A DNA stretch of 64,000 nt. Origin: Paramacrobiotus metropolitanus (lineage: Eukaryota > Tardigrada > Eutardigrada > Parachela > Macrobiotidae). The stretch is taken from the NCBI RefSeq assembly GCF_019649055.1, contig NW_026570264.1, positions 372,001 through 436,000 of the forward strand. Direction: 5' to 3'. Under the pieces are notes generated by a model that was given only the letters and a program-made list of their open reading frames with translations, was not told the origin of the DNA and did no database searches. How positions within the stretch are numbered: position 1 is the stretch's first letter; every line of letters begins with the position of its first letter. A program made the translations under genes and the position numbers. Of the stretch, positions 54,345 to 62,797 are shown in pieces.

Positions 54345-54463
54345 TTAGAGGTGTACTACATACTGTGGTTCGTCTGTGCAATTCCTTAATGCAAAAAAGG
54401 TTCCCAAAATAGTAACGATGTCAGCTTGTCTGTCGATTATTCTGACAAGCTAAGACCGTCACT

Positions 54464-54502
54464 AATTTGGGGCAACGCCCTCTTTTTTTTTGCATTTTGA
54501 TT
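54464..54502 (-). promoter_or_regulatory. promoter-like motif of the Polinton, copy 1
   Basis: On the minus strand: an A-run (GCAAAAAAAAAGA), then GGGC-GTT-GCCC, then CAAAT. The same layout occurs before the ATPase gene, at almost the same distance (about 116-120 bases) from the start codon. Confidence 0.45.
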
Positions 54503-54543
54503 TTTTTTGCTTTTTTTTATTTATTTCATTGGGGAAAATATAT

Positions 54544-54972
54544 TCAGAGTGTTAGAACAGCTAATTTGGCGCATAGGCCACTAAACTGAACAAAAGTTAG
54601 ATCCAAGGGCACAGCACCAGCGCTAGTGATGCGGAAGCAGTTTGTGTCCCATAAGTGTGGTCTGAGACGGATCCGAACGGTTCTCCCTGTGTCGGTCCTG
54701 ATTCGATAGCACTGAGTTTTCCGTGAAGTAAAAGCCCGATCCCACATCCGAAGAATTGTACCGTCTACATACAACTTTGCCATCCGTATAACACTTGCTT
54801 TATCATACTCGCCGACGGATTGCACAAGACTCCAACTGGATCCACGAGCTGCTAATGATCCGATAATAAGATGCCCATCCTGTATTCTGACACCCACGCG
54901 AATGTTGTCCGTTAAGTGATACCATAGCACGCCATGGGAAAGGCATAACAACGGTAAAGATAGGCGCTCCAT
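54544..54972 (-). CDS. Polinton accessory protein, paralogue 2
   Basis: 142 residues. It shows the family pattern: HGVLWYHLTDN near the start, LVQSVGEYDKASVIRMAKLY in the middle, and LDLTFVQFSGLCAKL at the end, preceded by a strongly basic strand (GRTVRIRLRPHLW). Function unknown; nucleic-acid binding is possible from the basic strand. Confidence 0.5.
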   Translation of the reverse strand: MERLSLPLLCLSHGVLWYHLTDNIRVGVRIQDGHLIIGSLAARGSSWSLVQSVGEYDKASVIRMAKLYVDGTILRMWDRAFTSRKTQCYRIRTDTGRTVRIRLRPHLWDTNCFRITSAGAVPLDLTFVQFSGLCAKLAVLTL

Positions 54973-55114
54973 ATTGGCGGCTGCAGAAGGCGAGATATGT
55001 GATTATAGACTCCTAGTTTTTCCTAGATAGCGATGCATGTGTGTAACCGCTACACTTCTGACCTTCAAAGTGGCTATGTTATTTCTGTACAACTTCTGAC
55101 TATACCGCTTACCA

Positions 55115-55597
55115 TTACTGATCGATCAGTGTCATGAGAGTTGCACAAAGCATCCGGAACTCTAATGCAGATATTTCCACGGGTCCACCGTTAGCTGGAC
55201 GTATAAAACAGATCTGTGCTTGCTTATTTATCGCATGTCCGTTCACTTTGATGAACAAATCTTTACGCTTGGCATCAGCGATTACCCGAACAATAGGTTG
55301 CCAACAATTAATCGATTTGACAAGTGTCTGGGGCATCTCACCGGAGAGTTCCATCCTAATAAGTTTGCGAGCCACACGCACATCATACTCATCCATACTC
55401 TCAACAGACTGTTCAAAACCTGCATTAGGATCATTATTCACCAAACCGCCAGGGCATACCCGTACAAGCATAAAAGACTTGTTAGCGGCACGCCACCCCA
55501 TGCACAGAGTTTCGGTAAAATGGTAATACTTCACACCGTCCTTCTCCTCTGTGTTAACGGACATAGCGTCTTTAGGTTGTGGCTTGATTGAAGACAT
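55115..55597 (-). CDS. Polinton accessory protein, paralogue 1
   Basis: 160 residues. DGVKYYHFTETLCMGWRA, then FEQSVESMDEYDVRVARKLI, then VEISALEFRMLCATL align with the other two copies. The three genes are consecutive and divergent, so they are old tandem duplicates kept by the element. No family recognised. Confidence 0.5.
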   Translation of the reverse strand: MSSIKPQPKDAMSVNTEEKDGVKYYHFTETLCMGWRAANKSFMLVRVCPGGLVNNDPNAGFEQSVESMDEYDVRVARKLIRMELSGEMPQTLVKSINCWQPIVRVIADAKRKDLFIKVNGHAINKQAQICFIRPANGGPVEISALEFRMLCATLMTLIDQ

Positions 55598-55750
55598 TCT
55601 TAGTTCTAGTTTGAAAGAGAAAACTGGTTTGTTTAATACTGAATGTCCACCGTGATGATACGTAATGCTGTTTCCTGGTTGACTTCTGACATACTCATAC
55701 CTTCATGGATCTGCACATTGAGAGTAGCTTTACATCTGCCATTTTTTTAC

Positions 55751-55972
55751 TTAAACAGTTAAAGGTCCGTAGCCGGTTATTCTGTATATTTGTCGTCCAC
55801 TCAATAGGCTAGTTACGTTATGAAAAATCTTGTTGAACATGACTTCAGGGATCATAACCGGATCACTAGGCAGCTGTGATGTCATTTTGATTTGAACGTA
55901 CACTTCCAACGTCCACAAAATAATGCACAATGTCGAGACAATGCTGTAGAATATGAAATCTTTTTTATCCAT
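55751..55972 (-). CDS. small single-span membrane protein of the Polinton
   Basis: 73 residues: MDKKDFIFYSIVSTLCIILW begins with a short charged stretch and one hydrophobic span, followed by an exterior-type domain with an NVTSLL glycosylation site. It overlaps the next gene by 8 bases and resembles it in layout. Confidence 0.5.
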   Translation of the reverse strand: MDKKDFIFYSIVSTLCIILWTLEVYVQIKMTSQLPSDPVMIPEVMFNKIFHNVTSLLSGRQIYRITGYGPLTV

Positions 55973-56201
55973 TGTAGCTTGTCAAATTGTTTCCGCCCAC
56001 GTCATCTGACGTTAATCTCAGAGTATTTAGAAACGCTTCTGTCACGTCCTTCGATGCCTTGATATCGATTTCCGTTATATTTCTGTTTCCCCTAATGGAT
56101 TGATAGATTTGCAGGGAATAGAAACTGAGTAAGAGGCCAAACATAATCACCCAGAAAACGGTACCTGCGACCTGCTTTCTGTTAATTTTTGAGAAGTCCA
56201 T
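55965..56201 (-). CDS. small single-span membrane protein of the Polinton, second copy
   Basis: 78 residues: a short N-terminal segment, one span (GTVFWVIMFGLLLSFYSLQI) and a polar tail. Same size and topology as the neighbour, suggesting an old duplication. A membrane role during particle entry or exit is conceivable but not shown. Confidence 0.5.
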   Translation of the reverse strand: MDFSKINRKQVAGTVFWVIMFGLLLSFYSLQIYQSIRGNRNITEIDIKASKDVTEAFLNTLRLTSDDVGGNNLTSYNG

Positions 56202-56679
56202 TTATAAAGTTCCGGTCTTTTACTCGTGTTCGCATACTGAAAAACTTGTTAATAAATTTGCATACGAACACATCGTTCACTCCTTTATGCTTGGTTAACG
56301 CTGACATGACATCCTTGTATGTGTATCCGTAGCAGCGTAGCGTAACAAAGAACATACAGTACTGGCCGCATACTGTGCTGTCTACGCTTTGTCGCTCCGT
56401 GTTAGATAAAATAATAAAGTCATCCCCCATCCAGTTCTTGATATGTTGCGAGTAAACGGACGGGTTTTTACCGTATGAATCAAAAGCCTCAAGTATGCCT
56501 GGTGAGACACAGTAAAATGCAACCCAGTGCTGTCCGGGATCGCCCTCCACTTCCGTATTGACAATGTAAGCGCCGGGAAATTCCTTGTCTGGGATTCTGT
56601 TGGCAGAATACACTCCGATAAAAATCTCGCGGATTTTTGGATCTCTCTGTAGTGCGGCTTGGATCTGTATGTTGTTCAT
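56182..56679 (-). CDS. adenain-like cysteine protease
   Basis: 165 residues. The catalytic arrangement of the adenovirus/Polinton protease family is visible: GQHWVAFYC (His), FDSYGK (acidic partner), and DSTVCGQYCMFFV (Cys, with the conserved GQYC context). In the family it cleaves capsid precursors. It overlaps the capsid gene by 4 bases and the membrane-protein gene by 20. Confidence 0.8.
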   Translation of the reverse strand: MNNIQIQAALQRDPKIREIFIGVYSANRIPDKEFPGAYIVNTEVEGDPGQHWVAFYCVSPGILEAFDSYGKNPSVYSQHIKNWMGDDFIILSNTERQSVDSTVCGQYCMFFVTLRCYGYTYKDVMSALTKHKGVNDVFVCKFINKFFSMRTRVKDRNFINGLLKN

Positions 56680-58037
56680 GGTGCAAAGTCAAAAATGACT
56701 TGACGATTATTGTTAATTTCTATAACGTTATCAAATACTAGCATGGCAACACAAACAACATTTTCTTCCAAACCCTTAGCAAATTTCAAATGTATGTTCA
56801 GATTTCCATGACGCGATAAGGACATTGCTCCTCGCCCTGTGTGTCCACGTGTGAAATCGAAACCGTATAGGCAGAATCCCCCCTTGTTGTACTGTTCGCG
56901 GTCTATTGGCAATTCACCTGCTCCTTCGTTAAGACGTTCAAGTGTATCAAGCAAGCCTTCATAGCCTTGTATAGAGCTGCCTTTCTCGTAGTTTAAATTG
57001 TAGCCTTGTGTGGGAAACAGCTGACCGTCAATCTCGGCAACAATGTTCGTTAAATTGCAGTGCGTGAAATTAAATGGTGATGATGCATATTCGCCGGCAA
57101 ACGAGCGACTAGGCACTAGGCCAAAAATCATAATTTTCGGCAACTGTCCCATTACAATATTGGACCAAACAGCCTGTTGCTGTCCAAGAATAAGTGTATG
57201 TTCACGCATCACCACTCGCTCAATGTGATATTTGACTGTGTTGCTGAGTAGTTGTTTGCTCAATGCGGTAAAATAATCCGGAGATGGCTCAAATTTTCTT
57301 ACTTGCAAACGTGGATTTCTTATAGCCACAATTTTCGGGGCGTTGCTATCACTGTCAGCAACAAAAACCACTTCATTTTTGTTCCTCACCAATTTAATTG
57401 TGAGCTCAACTCCAGGCAGGAGTGATTTTTCTTGTTGAAACAGATCACAGTGCAGCTTGCCTGACAATTGTAACGGTTTCATATTCTGTAGCCAATCGCG
57501 CCGTTTGTTAGCTCCATCGCTACAGAAACGGTTCACTTTCGCCGCATCCGCTGATGTTACATGACCTGGTTTCTTCTCCCAGTTATTATCCAGTGCAAAT
57601 CCTGATAGGGTTAGCTGCGATTTTTGAGCTTGATCCGTAAAGCCGAGCAGCGACTCTAGATACGCACGGTAGTGATACAGCGTGCTTGTATCCGTGACAT
57701 TCCTGCCACCGATACTAACGGTAACAGATTGGAATAAGCTGTGCAAAATGTTGTTAATTGGTGCCAGACAGTCCGAGTCTTTCAAATCTGCGCCATCCTT
57801 ATTCGTAACGTGCAAGTCACACTTAAATCTAATATCCGCTAGGCTCACCAACTCACTCAGAGATGGAGCAATAGTAAAAACAATATCGTTTGCTGAATCG
57901 AATGTTGCTTGAGCTGGTCCAATGTCATAGTCCTTCGTATTCCATCTTTCTGTCAGTGTTGCCGGTAGGTAAAATAGATGGCTTTCCAGAAGCATTGAAG
58001 GCTCCGAGTTTGCTTCGATCATGGCCATTTTTGTCAA
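56676..58037 (-). CDS. Polinton major capsid protein (double jelly-roll type)
   Basis: 453 residues. The N-terminal region (LAPINNILHSLFQSVTVSIG, then YHYRAYLESLLGF) matches the animal family usually annotated as F54H12.2-like, which is the Polinton/adintovirus major capsid protein. A typical later block is LTIKLVRNKNEVVF and a closing LFDFTRGHTGRG-like stretch (GFDFTRGHTGRGA). Structural role in the icosahedral shell is known for the family. Start chosen at MTKMAMIE, overlapping the basic protein gene by 4 bases. Confidence 0.85.
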   Translation of the reverse strand: MTKMAMIEANSEPSMLLESHLFYLPATLTERWNTKDYDIGPAQATFDSANDIVFTIAPSLSELVSLADIRFKCDLHVTNKDGADLKDSDCLAPINNILHSLFQSVTVSIGGRNVTDTSTLYHYRAYLESLLGFTDQAQKSQLTLSGFALDNNWEKKPGHVTSADAAKVNRFCSDGANKRRDWLQNMKPLQLSGKLHCDLFQQEKSLLPGVELTIKLVRNKNEVVFVADSDSNAPKIVAIRNPRLQVRKFEPSPDYFTALSKQLLSNTVKYHIERVVMREHTLILGQQQAVWSNIVMGQLPKIMIFGLVPSRSFAGEYASSPFNFTHCNLTNIVAEIDGQLFPTQGYNLNYEKGSSIQGYEGLLDTLERLNEGAGELPIDREQYNKGGFCLYGFDFTRGHTGRGAMSLSRHGNLNIHLKFAKGLEENVVCVAMLVFDNVIEINNNRQVIFDFAP

Positions 58038-58480
58038 AATCTATTGGCGATAGCGTCGATAGCTAACTGTCGCTTGGTTCGTTTTCTTGTTCCTTTTCGT
58101 TTGGGCGTGCGTTTGGCTTGTCGACGTGTGTTCTGCGCTTTGTGTCTTCGTACTCTCCGTCGCCTGCGTCCTCCCTTAATGCCCATTTCTTCGCCGGCGG
58201 ACTCTTTTAGCTTTTTGTTAACTTTTTCTACTGCTGTATCGATGACCGACTCCACTGCCTTAGAAGCAACTGTCTTCATATGTGGTTGTGCTTTGGTTAC
58301 AAGGCTCGAAATGTATGGTGCAGCTTTGCTAAATAGACCTTTAGCAAATCCAATCACCCGCCCCCAAAAGCTGCCACCAAAAACTGGGGCGCCTCGGTAT
58401 TTTGGCATAGCGAAGCCATGCTGTTTGGCAAATAAATCTGTGTAGCGAGATTCGCTAAAATGGTGCTCTTTCAGTACCAT
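58034..58480 (-). CDS. basic core-type protein of the Polinton
   Basis: 148 residues. The N-terminal part contains GAPVFGGSFWGRVIGFAKGL with an amphipathic stretch. The C-terminal third is extremely rich in Arg and Lys (GGRRRRRVRRHKAQ, KRTPKRKGTRKRTKR). Similar small basic proteins near the capsid genes of Polintons and adenovirus-like elements are thought to bind packaged DNA or line the capsid. Confidence 0.65.
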   Translation of the reverse strand: MVLKEHHFSESRYTDLFAKQHGFAMPKYRGAPVFGGSFWGRVIGFAKGLFSKAAPYISSLVTKAQPHMKTVASKAVESVIDTAVEKVNKKLKESAGEEMGIKGGRRRRRVRRHKAQNTRRQAKRTPKRKGTRKRTKRQLAIDAIANRF

Positions 58481-58482
58481 GG

Positions 58483-59322
58483 TTAATATCTTTTTGGTCT
58501 GAAATGTAACTTAATCACTGCTACTCCACTATGAAATCGTATTTCTTCTCCTCTGTCGTCAGTCACTTCAATCTCCACTGAGCTAAATGTCTGTTTTTGA
58601 ACAGGCAAGTAATGCGGATTCTCAAAGCGCAGAACAGTACCATCGTACGAACTGGCTTCGGTACACAACGTGCGCAGAACAGGGACCATTGCATCCCCTA
58701 CGAGTTGATATTCCACTAAATCACAGTAAATGTTCACAATGCGACAATGTTTTGGTGGACGTAACACGAAAGGTTCCTTTTCGATCCCCATATAAGGATA
58801 ATTATCGTGTAATCCAAGGGCACGTGTATACTCCGCTCCTTCAAATATAACTTGACTGTCACCGCGCACGAAAAGTTGTCCATGATCTCCTTGAATTTTG
58901 ATGGCTGCATAAGGGAGTTTTTCATACTGCTTTTTTTCGTCTTCCGTTGTTTGGGGTAAGTCTTCAGGCTCTCTGTTAATCAAGTCGTGGTGGCTGTAGC
59001 GAAAGTCCAAGTTGCGAGCGAAACGCGGATTGTATGTGAGCATTTCGTTTACGCTACTGATTAAATCATATTCATCTCTATAGAATAATTTCCTTGGCAG
59101 CGTACGCACTTCAAAAGTCGGAAAATATGGTTTGCTTATCCCAACCTTTAGATCTGACTGAAAACGCATTTCCATTGGCGGGAGAATTAGCTCAGAAAGT
59201 CCAACCTCCCATTCTCCGTCTAAGTCAATTGAACGGACGAGTTGTGTCGTATAGCAGCCAGGACGATTATCCGGGAATATCGTCTTGGATGCAGAACTTG
59301 GTAATGACATGTAAAAACTCAT
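58483..59322 (-). CDS. Polinton minor capsid (penton-like) protein
   Basis: 279 residues. The start MSFYMSLPSSASKTIFPDNR and YTTQLVRSIDLDGEWEVGLS is characteristic of the Polinton minor capsid family (target-like opening, then LDGEWEVGL). A later block is RIVNIYCDLVEYQLVGD and VLRTLC. It lies directly before the basic protein and capsid genes, the usual cluster. Confidence 0.8.
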   Translation of the reverse strand: MSFYMSLPSSASKTIFPDNRPGCYTTQLVRSIDLDGEWEVGLSELILPPMEMRFQSDLKVGISKPYFPTFEVRTLPRKLFYRDEYDLISSVNEMLTYNPRFARNLDFRYSHHDLINREPEDLPQTTEDEKKQYEKLPYAAIKIQGDHGQLFVRGDSQVIFEGAEYTRALGLHDNYPYMGIEKEPFVLRPPKHCRIVNIYCDLVEYQLVGDAMVPVLRTLCTEASSYDGTVLRFENPHYLPVQKQTFSSVEIEVTDDRGEEIRFHSGVAVIKLHFRPKRY

Positions 59323-60386
59323 TTCAGATTCTCCTTATCTTCCCATGAATCATAAGCTGGTCCGTAACCATACCATCGCACGAGATATTGTTCCTTTCCT
59401 TTATGCTTTCTCGTCCTTAATATGCGTGATATTTTATGACCTGGTCGTTCAGTCATATTAAATTTCGACAACTCTTGACGATAGAACAAGCCGTCCACTG
59501 CTTCACCTGATAAATCTTCAACTGCATACAACCATTGCTTTCCTTTCTTGACAACTTTGACTATTTTGAAAAGCTCTTCCGTGTAGTTTGTTTCATAGCC
59601 TTTCTCAAACGTAAGTTTCTTTTTGGCAAGTCGCACATAGTCGTTAACAGCAAAAACAGGAGGTTTAATTGTATCCATTTCATCTTCCTCAAGCATTTTT
59701 CCCCGAATAACGCGAGCTTCTTCTACGTCCACTTCATTTGGTGCAAAGCCTATAGCCGAATGCACGCTGTTATTATATGCTGATACTACATTATCCAGTG
59801 CATTCAGGTATCGGTAGGTCTGCTTCTCTGTCATGTAGACATAAAGTCTGTCCTTGAGCGTTCTATTGAAGCGCTCCACCATCGCACATTTTATGTCGTC
59901 GTTCTTTGTGGTAAAGAAAGTGACTCCACAGTCGCGAAAGAAATCTCTAATTTCCCTTGCCGTGAATTCTTTTCCATTATCGCTCTGACATCTTAGCGGC
60001 GGTGTACGTAAATCTCCATAGATTTTTTCCAACGCTCGAACGATCTCCCTTGGTTTCTTTGATTTTACAGGAATCGCCCATGCATATCGTGAGAAGCAAT
60101 CTATGCATGTTAACAGGTACTTCACTCCATCGTTTTCCTTGTAAAACTTCTGCATATCGGCAAGGTCAATTTGATGTTGATCGTTTACACCGACACATAT
60201 GATTTTTCTTCTTTTAAATTTTGAGCGGTGCGGCCGGTGTTCGGTGTAGGTGTCTTTTGACTGCAAGTATCGTTCAACTTGCTCTTTAGTGAATCCGTGT
60301 TTACTAGCTTCTGCGTACAGACGCTGAACTCCGCCCAAGCTACCTGGGTTAGAGGGGTCCAAATACAAATCATCCAATGAAACCAT
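59319..60386 (-). CDS. retroviral-type integrase with C-terminal chromodomain
   Basis: 355 residues from MVSLDDLYLD (a Met six codons earlier is possible). The DDE core is visible: HQIDLADMQKF (first Asp), RCQSDNGKEFT (second Asp) and CAMVERFNRTLKDRL (Glu). The last 50 residues (SRILRTRKHKGKEQYLVRWY, then DSWEDKENL) are a chromodomain, common in Polinton integrases and thought to guide insertion to modified chromatin. It overlaps the minor capsid gene by 4 bases. Confidence 0.85.
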   Translation of the reverse strand: MVSLDDLYLDPSNPGSLGGVQRLYAEASKHGFTKEQVERYLQSKDTYTEHRPHRSKFKRRKIICVGVNDQHQIDLADMQKFYKENDGVKYLLTCIDCFSRYAWAIPVKSKKPREIVRALEKIYGDLRTPPLRCQSDNGKEFTAREIRDFFRDCGVTFFTTKNDDIKCAMVERFNRTLKDRLYVYMTEKQTYRYLNALDNVVSAYNNSVHSAIGFAPNEVDVEEARVIRGKMLEEDEMDTIKPPVFAVNDYVRLAKKKLTFEKGYETNYTEELFKIVKVVKKGKQWLYAVEDLSGEAVDGLFYRQELSKFNMTERPGHKISRILRTRKHKGKEQYLVRWYGYGPAYDSWEDKENLK

Positions 60387-61510
60387 TATGCAAAAGATAT
60401 CCAACCACCACCACCAGTCTGGTGTTGTGTTTTTCGTTTCTTTGTTGGAGGCTGGTTATCACTTCTGGCTTTTTTGCTTCGCAGCGGCACTATTTCTTCT
60501 GGCTTGTATAAAATTGCTGGAACGGGGGTTTTGTTTGGTGCCCTATATGTCAATGCTGGCGTGATTGCCGGTGCTGGCAAACTATGCTGCTGATAAGTAA
60601 GTGCTTTTCTGGCCGCAGGTGCTGCAATACTTTGCTGCTCGTAAGTCAAAGCTTCCAACTGTTGAGATGCCGGTAATTGTGGCTGCGCATATGTGATAGC
60701 TTTCCTGCTTGAACTAGTGGGTAGCTGCGGCTGCTCGTACGTTAAAGGCTGTACTAAGGCTGCGGGTGGTATCGCATATGAAGAATCTAAATCATCGTCA
60801 CTTTCTGGCCATTCAACATTCGGCACAGTAGTGTTGTCAGCTAAAGCCAGCGTAGGAGAAGGACTGCGTAATTCCCAGTACGGATTGCCCGCTGGAAGCA
60901 TTGGAACATTTTGATACACAGGCTGCGGGTTTAGGGTGTTGTAAGACAGGGCAGGTATTGCTGGTCCTTTAGTAATTTTAGTCAGATTTGGTTGCCGCAT
61001 TGTACTAGATGTACTTTTAATACGGGCTTGCTTGGAAATCCGTTTATTTTTTGGCTGCGGTTTATAAACATGCCGCACAATTGGTTTTCCCGGTACATTG
61101 ATATACTGAGGCACGGACACCGGGTAATATACAGGCTTTTCGTTTTCAATATACTGAACCGTAGGTTCGATTGGATCGGATTGCACTTGAGTGTCTACTG
61201 TTAGAGGTTTTGGTTCAGGAAAATACTGAACCATGGGTACGGTATCCACTTGTGCGGCATGATCGTGAGTAATGGTTGACCGCAACGGTGCACTAGAAAT
61301 TTCGGTCTGGATTGATACCGGTGTCGGTTGCGAGGCTACGAGGTCCAATTGAGGAGGCTTTTGTACACCAGGGTTTGTTTCGGTGTTGTCTTGGTGCTGC
61401 AAATGTCTTTCGATTTCGCTCCGAATTTGATACGCTTTCGTCCAGGGTGTTGGACACGGCTTCATCACCGTATTATATTCTGTCTCCGGTACGAGCACAT
61501 ACGTCTTCAT
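60386..61510 (-). CDS. proline/glutamine-rich Polinton protein with ALTY repeats
   Basis: 374 residues of low complexity. The middle and end carry about five spaced copies of a short unit (PLTYEQPQLP, AITYAQPQLP, ALTYEQQSI, ALTYQQHSLP, ALTYRAPN), and the C-terminus is KTQHQTGGGGWISFA. Disordered; function unknown. Its position beside the capsid genes suggests a structural or scaffold role. Confidence 0.55.
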   Translation of the reverse strand: MKTYVLVPETEYNTVMKPCPTPWTKAYQIRSEIERHLQHQDNTETNPGVQKPPQLDLVASQPTPVSIQTEISSAPLRSTITHDHAAQVDTVPMVQYFPEPKPLTVDTQVQSDPIEPTVQYIENEKPVYYPVSVPQYINVPGKPIVRHVYKPQPKNKRISKQARIKSTSSTMRQPNLTKITKGPAIPALSYNTLNPQPVYQNVPMLPAGNPYWELRSPSPTLALADNTTVPNVEWPESDDDLDSSYAIPPAALVQPLTYEQPQLPTSSSRKAITYAQPQLPASQQLEALTYEQQSIAAPAARKALTYQQHSLPAPAITPALTYRAPNKTPVPAILYKPEEIVPLRSKKARSDNQPPTKKRKTQHQTGGGGWISFA

Positions 61511-61827
61511 TTTGCAATGAATGTAGATAACAGTGTTCCTAATATTGGTAGTAAGGCACCAAGAAATCCGCCTTTCTGCTGCAAAATTTTCTGTTTCCGT
61601 TTTCGCGGAATATCGCGGTTTGCCAGTCGCTTAATGCTTGCTGCATATTTTCTAGCTTGCTGGACTTCTGTTTTGCTAAGACTGGCTGAATTTTTTAACA
61701 AATTTAAACATGCCTCCTCTATAGCACTCATTTGTTTCTTGGTACATTGCGCAAAATAGTTCCTCCGCTGTATAGGTGACATTGTTTGCAATGCGCGAAC
61801 TATATCAAAAATTTCTGAAGGATTCAT
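61507..61827 (-). CDS. small conserved Polinton/adintovirus protein with hydrophobic tail
   Basis: 106 residues. The layout MNPSEIFDIVRALQTMSPIQ, a basic middle (LANRDIPRKRKQKILQQKGG) and a closing hydrophobic FLGALLPILGTLLSTF is recurrent in animal Polintons and adintoviruses (KILQ-KGGF followed by a Leu/Gly-rich tail). A virion membrane-active or minor core role has been suggested for such proteins. Confidence 0.65.
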   Translation of the reverse strand: MNPSEIFDIVRALQTMSPIQRRNYFAQCTKKQMSAIEEACLNLLKNSASLSKTEVQQARKYAASIKRLANRDIPRKRKQKILQQKGGFLGALLPILGTLLSTFIAK

Positions 61828-62453
61828 GGTGTATAAATACGCCTGTGAGTAAAAATATGCGATTGGAGTCGCAGATTATCCGGAGTCTCAGGTCGTAAGT
61901 TTATAATCAGGTATCCGTATTGTTCCTTAATGGCCTTCTTGTATGCGTCCTCTAAATGTTTCATGCCAAGTTGCCGACTCAGGACACGAATTTGTTGAAT
62001 GTCTCTCACACTTTTGAACAAAATCAGATATTGAGAATTCAAAGCTATATCACGCATGCTTTTTCCTTGTTTGAACATATTTTGCGAAATAAAAACGGCA
62101 GTCACATTTTTATGATGCACATCTCGCGTGAAAAGTGTTGAGGCTTTTACATTATTTGCTAATTCTTCCATTAGATCATCAAGAATGAGTAGCGTTGGAA
62201 CAACAGGGTTGAAAAATCCTTCTTCAAACAGTTTATTGAAATCAGATATTAATTCAACAGGGGATGGGAAATCTTTGAACAAATTCTGCCAACTCCCGTA
62301 TGCATATACAATACGCTTGGGGCAAGGATAAAAGTACTTATGCGGCTCTTTCAGTAACTTTATAATCAAAGTGGACTTGCCAGACATTGTGGGTCCACAA
62401 ACGTACACCGAACACGGTGTCTTGAAACGAAAATCAAAATTAACACGCTCCAT
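61824..62453 (-). CDS. FtsK/HerA-type DNA-packaging ATPase
   Basis: 209 residues from MERVNFDFRF (upstream in-frame Met codons add an unlikely cysteine-rich stretch). Walker A is CGPTMSGKSTL, Walker B TLLILDDLME, and a downstream VFISQNMF block matches the A32-like packaging ATPases of Polintons. It overlaps the following small gene by 4 bases. A promoter-like motif lies about 116 bases upstream. Confidence 0.85.
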   Translation of the reverse strand: MERVNFDFRFKTPCSVYVCGPTMSGKSTLIIKLLKEPHKYFYPCPKRIVYAYGSWQNLFKDFPSPVELISDFNKLFEEGFFNPVVPTLLILDDLMEELANNVKASTLFTRDVHHKNVTAVFISQNMFKQGKSMRDIALNSQYLILFKSVRDIQQIRVLSRQLGMKHLEDAYKKAIKEQYGYLIINLRPETPDNLRLQSHIFTHRRIYTP

Positions 62454-62797
62454 TGTAACACAGTATTTACAACATATACACAACCTAGCAGCCTGTACCA
62501 GCTTAATGAGCAAACTACCAAAACAGTAGTAGATTCAACTCGGCCGCAGACAAGTTAAAACTTCTACCGATTTGGAGCAATTCAGCTCTCTTTTTTTCGC
62601 ATTTTCTTGAAATGAATATATGGAGTTTTCTTACCAGAACACCGAATACAAATAACTGCCTACCATGTATTTGAAAAACTCAGAAAAATGTATAGCATTG
62701 CATGTAGAGTCAACGAAAACGTTAAATCGTAAAAGTCAAAGTTTGCGATGTGAAAAACTCATTTTTTATAAAGATTCGTGCAAATTAACTGAAATTC
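62454..62797. other. intergenic spacer of the Polinton between the ATPase and TBP genes
   Basis: AT-rich. Contains the promoter-like motif at 62570-62606 and no further gene. Confidence 0.55.
62570..62606 (-). promoter_or_regulatory. promoter-like motif of the Polinton, copy 2
   Basis: On the minus strand: GCGAAAAAAAGAGAGC, TGAATT, GCTC, CAAAT. The stem here is GAGC/GCTC where copy 1 has GGGC/GCCC, with the A-run and CAAAT kept. Confidence 0.45.
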
